Part shown: in pieces, positions 12,380 to 14,955 of the stretch
Position numbering within the stretch: position 1 is the stretch's first letter
Layout of the letters: each line of letters starts with the position of its first letter
Source of the DNA: an uncultured Desulfobacterales bacterium
Lineage (GTDB): Bacteria > Desulfobacterota > Desulfobacteria > Desulfobacterales > JAFDCJ01
DNA: 14,955 bases
Direction: 5' to 3'
NCBI GenBank assembly: GCA_945787595.1
Contig: CALZJV010000164.1
Location: 1-14,955 of the forward strand
Made by a program: the position numbers and the translations under genes
The notes under the pieces: model-generated
What the model was told of the DNA's origin: nothing
Databases searched by the model: none
Seen by the model: only the letters and a program-made list of their open reading frames with translations

Positions 12380-14362
12380 GTGCTGAGATTGGTGAATTCA
12401 GCCTACTATGGACTGGGCAGCCGAGTTGAAAGTATTGATCAGGCCGTGGCATATCTTGGCACCAACGCAGTTAAAAACATTGCGATCTGCTCGGGGGTGT
12501 ATCAGGTCTACAATTCAGGTAAAGGGGATAACGCCTTCAACCTCAAATTATTCTGGTGGCACTCTCTGAAATGTGCGCTGTTGTCGAGAATTTTTGCCAA
12601 GGAGATCGGCTACGGCAGCCTGGAGGAGGCCTTTGTTGCCGGGTTGCTGCATGATATTGGAAAGCTGGTTCTATGGGTGAATTTTTCTGATAAATATACC
12701 GAACTCATTAAAAAGTATGAAAATCGTCCTGAAATGCTAGCGGCGGGCGAAGGCCAATTGGGCGCAACTCACAGCCAAATCGGTGCCTGGTTGCTGGATC
12801 GATGGAAGTTTCAATCGTTTGTCGCGGATTCAGCGCTTTACCACCATGAACCTTTGAAGAGGATTGCAGACGCCCTTCCGCTGGTACAGATTGTTTACAC
12901 AACCAATAAGCTATCGGCTGAGACGGTGGATGTCCGGGGGAATGGCATAAAGGTTGCGGAGAAGCTCTACGGATTTTCCCAAGAACAGGTCATCGGGTTT
13001 TTAGCCCGCAGCGATGAAGAGCTTGGGGAAGTGGCCCGATCATTCGGCATAGAAATTGAAGCCCCGCAAGAAACCGGTGGGGATTTGTCTGATACAGATC
13101 GCGAAGCGCAGGAAAATCTGGTTCGGGAGATACATGATATAACACTGCTTTTGGGGACGACACGCAATCTGGTTGCAGCACATGCGGAAAAGGATATTTT
13201 GAAAGTCTTACAAGAGGGTTTTCAAATCCTCTTTGATATAAACCATATTCTTTTTTTTCTCTACGACGATAAAAAGGGAATCCTGGTCGGCAAGGAGGTT
13301 GAGGGTAATGAATCCACCTCAAGGGTTAAGGATCTGATTATACCCATGGGGACGGCTAAATCCCTATTGGTGTCATGCCTATCAAGGGGAAAAGCGCTGG
13401 ATTCCTTTGACCTCGAGCAAAGCCCTGAACTGGCTATTGCAGACGCGCAGATGATTCGATTATTTAGAACGGATGGCATGCTGTGCCTGCCGTTAACGGT
13501 CCGTGGTGAATATGTGGGAGTGATTGTTGTGGGGTTGGACCGTACACAACTTTCTCACATTGGAAAACATTTCAAACTTTTAGAGATGTTTTTAAGTGAA
13601 GCAGCTCTGGCCCTCCGGGTGGAGCAGCTCAGGAAGAGGCAGCTCAGGGAGATACAATCCGAACGCGCAGCAGCCTCATTCGACATGGCTCGAAAAGTTG
13701 TGCACGAGGTCAACAACCCCCTTGGCATCATGAAGAACTATCTGAAGATACTTGGATTAAAACTAAGCGATCAGGGGATAGAACTAGATGAGATCGGAAT
13801 TTTAAACGAAGAGCTAGACAGAATTGCCTCCATCCTTGGAGAGTTATCGGCGTTTTCCGAGAAAACGTCTCGGAAATGGGCTCTGGTGGATATAAACGCC
13901 CTTGTAAATGATCTTGTCAAGCTCACCACAGAGTCATTGATGAAAGGGACAAAAGTGGCGGTTCATGTCGACCTGGATCCGGCACTGCCCAGACTATTGA
14001 GTGATAAGGACAGCTTAAAACAAATTCTTATCAATCTGCTGAAGAATGCCTCCGAGGCAATGACCAAGGGGGGAAACCTTTATTTTAGAACACGTCATCG
14101 AGGTACGCCTCTTGAAGGGAGTGAAAGCCCAAGGTTCGTGGAGGTAACGGTTGACGATGACGGACCGGGTATTCCCAATGAGGTAAAAAGAAGAATTTTT
14201 GAACCGTTTGTAAGTTCTAAAGGAGGCGGGCACTCGGGCCTTGGCCTTTCAATAGTGCTCAATCTGATCAAGGGCTTGAATGGGAGCATTGTATGTCAGA
14301 GCGAGGAAGGCAAGGGTACCCGATTCAAGATAGAATTGCCTGTCGTCAAAAAGCATTTATAA
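12380..14362 (+). CDS. HDOD-GAF-histidine kinase hybrid sensor, 5' end shortened
   Basis: From GTG 12380 the protein has 660 residues. Residues 1 to about 200 are an HDOD domain (LRLVNSAYYG at 2-11, LLHDIGK at 89-95, YHHEP at 154-158). About 255-415 is GAF-like. A short coiled coil leads to the kinase: H442 in HEVNNPLGI, N-box NLLKNASEA (552-560), DDDGPGIP (592-599), EPFVSSK (608-614) and GHSGLGLSIV (617-626). There are no membrane segments, so it is a cytoplasmic sensor. HDOD similarity continues upstream in frame (SLGDIAEILTNDPSLCSK, from about 12326), but the frame is open only to 12281 with no canonical start, and the usual first HDOD helix is missing. The gene is thus either 5'-truncated or starts at GTG 12380 with an incomplete HDOD. 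A receiver-PAS gene follows 70 bases later and is its likely partner. Confidence 0.82.
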   Translation: MLRLVNSAYYGLGSRVESIDQAVAYLGTNAVKNIAICSGVYQVYNSGKGDNAFNLKLFWWHSLKCALLSRIFAKEIGYGSLEEAFVAGLLHDIGKLVLWVNFSDKYTELIKKYENRPEMLAAGEGQLGATHSQIGAWLLDRWKFQSFVADSALYHHEPLKRIADALPLVQIVYTTNKLSAETVDVRGNGIKVAEKLYGFSQEQVIGFLARSDEELGEVARSFGIEIEAPQETGGDLSDTDREAQENLVREIHDITLLLGTTRNLVAAHAEKDILKVLQEGFQILFDINHILFFLYDDKKGILVGKEVEGNESTSRVKDLIIPMGTAKSLLVSCLSRGKALDSFDLEQSPELAIADAQMIRLFRTDGMLCLPLTVRGEYVGVIVVGLDRTQLSHIGKHFKLLEMFLSEAALALRVEQLRKRQLREIQSERAAASFDMARKVVHEVNNPLGIMKNYLKILGLKLSDQGIELDEIGILNEELDRIASILGELSAFSEKTSRKWALVDINALVNDLVKLTTESLMKGTKVAVHVDLDPALPRLLSDKDSLKQILINLLKNASEAMTKGGNLYFRTRHRGTPLEGSESPRFVEVTVDDDGPGIPNEVKRRIFEPFVSSKGGGHSGLGLSIVLNLIKGLNGSIVCQSEEGKGTRFKIELPVVKKHL

Positions 14363-14432
14363 GGTACTCAGGAGCATCGACAATACGGTAAGCTCCACTG
14401 CAAACAGAAAAAACCGTAGGGGTTGAGAAGTC

Positions 14433-14955
14433 ATGGCATTTTCACCCAAGATTTTGATTGTAGATGATGAAGATAGAATGTGTGAAAGCCTCCGGATGTT
14501 GTTAGGCAGAAAGGAATATGAAGTTTACACGGCCGGCAGCGGTGCCGAAGCCCGGGCAATTTTGCAAGACAAACAATTTGACGTAGCCTTATTGGACATG
14601 GTGATGCCGGATACGGACGGCCACCAGCTGATGGACCTCATAAACCAGAAGAACCCGGATACTGCAGTGATCGTCATCACTGGTTACGCGTCTTTGGAAT
14701 CTGCCATCGGTGCCTTAAAGCGAGGCGCCTATGACTATGTGAGAAAGCCGTTTGAGTTCGAAGAACTGCTCACTACGGTTGAGAATGCCTTAAAACAAAA
14801 GAGGCTCAAGAGAGAAAACGCAATCATAAATGAAAAGCTGGAGTGGTCGGAGAGCCGTTACCGCCGTCTGGTAGAACATTCACCTGATATTATTTACGCG
14901 CTGGATGAGGCCGGCAACTTTACCTTTATCAGCAACGCAGCCGAGCGCTTGCTAT
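14433..14955 (+). CDS. Response regulator receiver-PAS protein (partial, runs off the window)
   Basis: The first 174 residues are visible. Residues 5-120 form a receiver domain: acidic D11/D12/E13 in VDDED, phosphoacceptor D55 in LLDMVMPD, T83 in ITGY and K105 in RKPFEF. A helical linker (about 118-138) leads into a PAS domain starting at SRYRRLVEHSPDIIYALDEAG. The part beyond the window end is unknown; a further kinase or output domain is likely after PAS. ATG 14433 has AGGGG about ten bases upstream and GAGAAG closer. The gene begins 70 bases after the HDOD-GAF-kinase gene on the same strand, so the two are probably co-transcribed, with D55 as the phosphate acceptor for H442 of the kinase. 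Confidence 0.88.
   Translation, partial: MAFSPKILIVDDEDRMCESLRMLLGRKEYEVYTAGSGAEARAILQDKQFDVALLDMVMPDTDGHQLMDLINQKNPDTAVIVITGYASLESAIGALKRGAYDYVRKPFEFEELLTTVENALKQKRLKRENAIINEKLEWSESRYRRLVEHSPDIIYALDEAGNFTFISNAAERLL

Overview
The window reads as a chromosomal stretch of a Gram-negative, environmental, probably anaerobic bacterium. A deltaproteobacterial or Desulfobacterota-like host is my tentative inference, from the mixture of HDOD/histidine-kinase signalling, a HesA/ThiF-type enzyme and intergenic regions full of short palindromic repeats. No gene here fixes the taxonomy. Gene density is moderate and intergenic regions are long (about 450 to 760 bases in three places).

Layout. 24-99 is tRNA-Arg(CCG) with its own terminator. 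100-860 is a gene-poor, AT-rich stretch holding two further strong terminators and one possible 54-residue membrane protein on the minus strand. 866-2377 (+) encodes an ABC-F ATPase with an intrinsic terminator directly in front of its ribosome binding site. A minus-strand block follows. In transcription order it is a GH63-type glycosidase (8531-5847), an SDR of the glucose 1-dehydrogenase type (5638-4790) and a DEP-domain/pyridine nucleotide-disulfide oxidoreductase fusion (4487-2499). 8981-10315 (+) is a lone HisD-like dehydrogenase whose metal-site residues differ from true histidinol dehydrogenase. 10316-11049 is a repeat-rich intergenic region with a perfect-consensus promoter and a possible structured RNA. 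11050-12153 (+) is a HesA/MoeB/ThiF-type E1-like protein with no canonical start codon. 12380-14362 (+) is an HDOD-GAF-histidine kinase, apparently shortened at its 5' end. 14433-14955 (+) is a receiver-PAS protein cut by the window end.

How the genes may work together. The glycosidase could release glucose, which the SDR would oxidise to gluconolactone. The flavoprotein downstream is a generic disulfide/NAD(P)H oxidoreductase that might share their regulation. The kinase and the receiver-PAS protein are adjacent and almost certainly form one signalling unit.

The most striking non-coding feature is a pair of 191-bp elements (4563-4753 and 8596-8786). They lie in inverted orientation around the glycosidase and SDR genes, are about 95% identical, and have 18-bp terminal inverted repeats. 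Each carries a long internal hairpin in which one base pair has changed on both sides. They look like a MITE-type non-autonomous element. The second is the candidate RNA gene at about 10381-10579. All assignments come from reading motifs and base pairing by eye; no database search or folding program was run.
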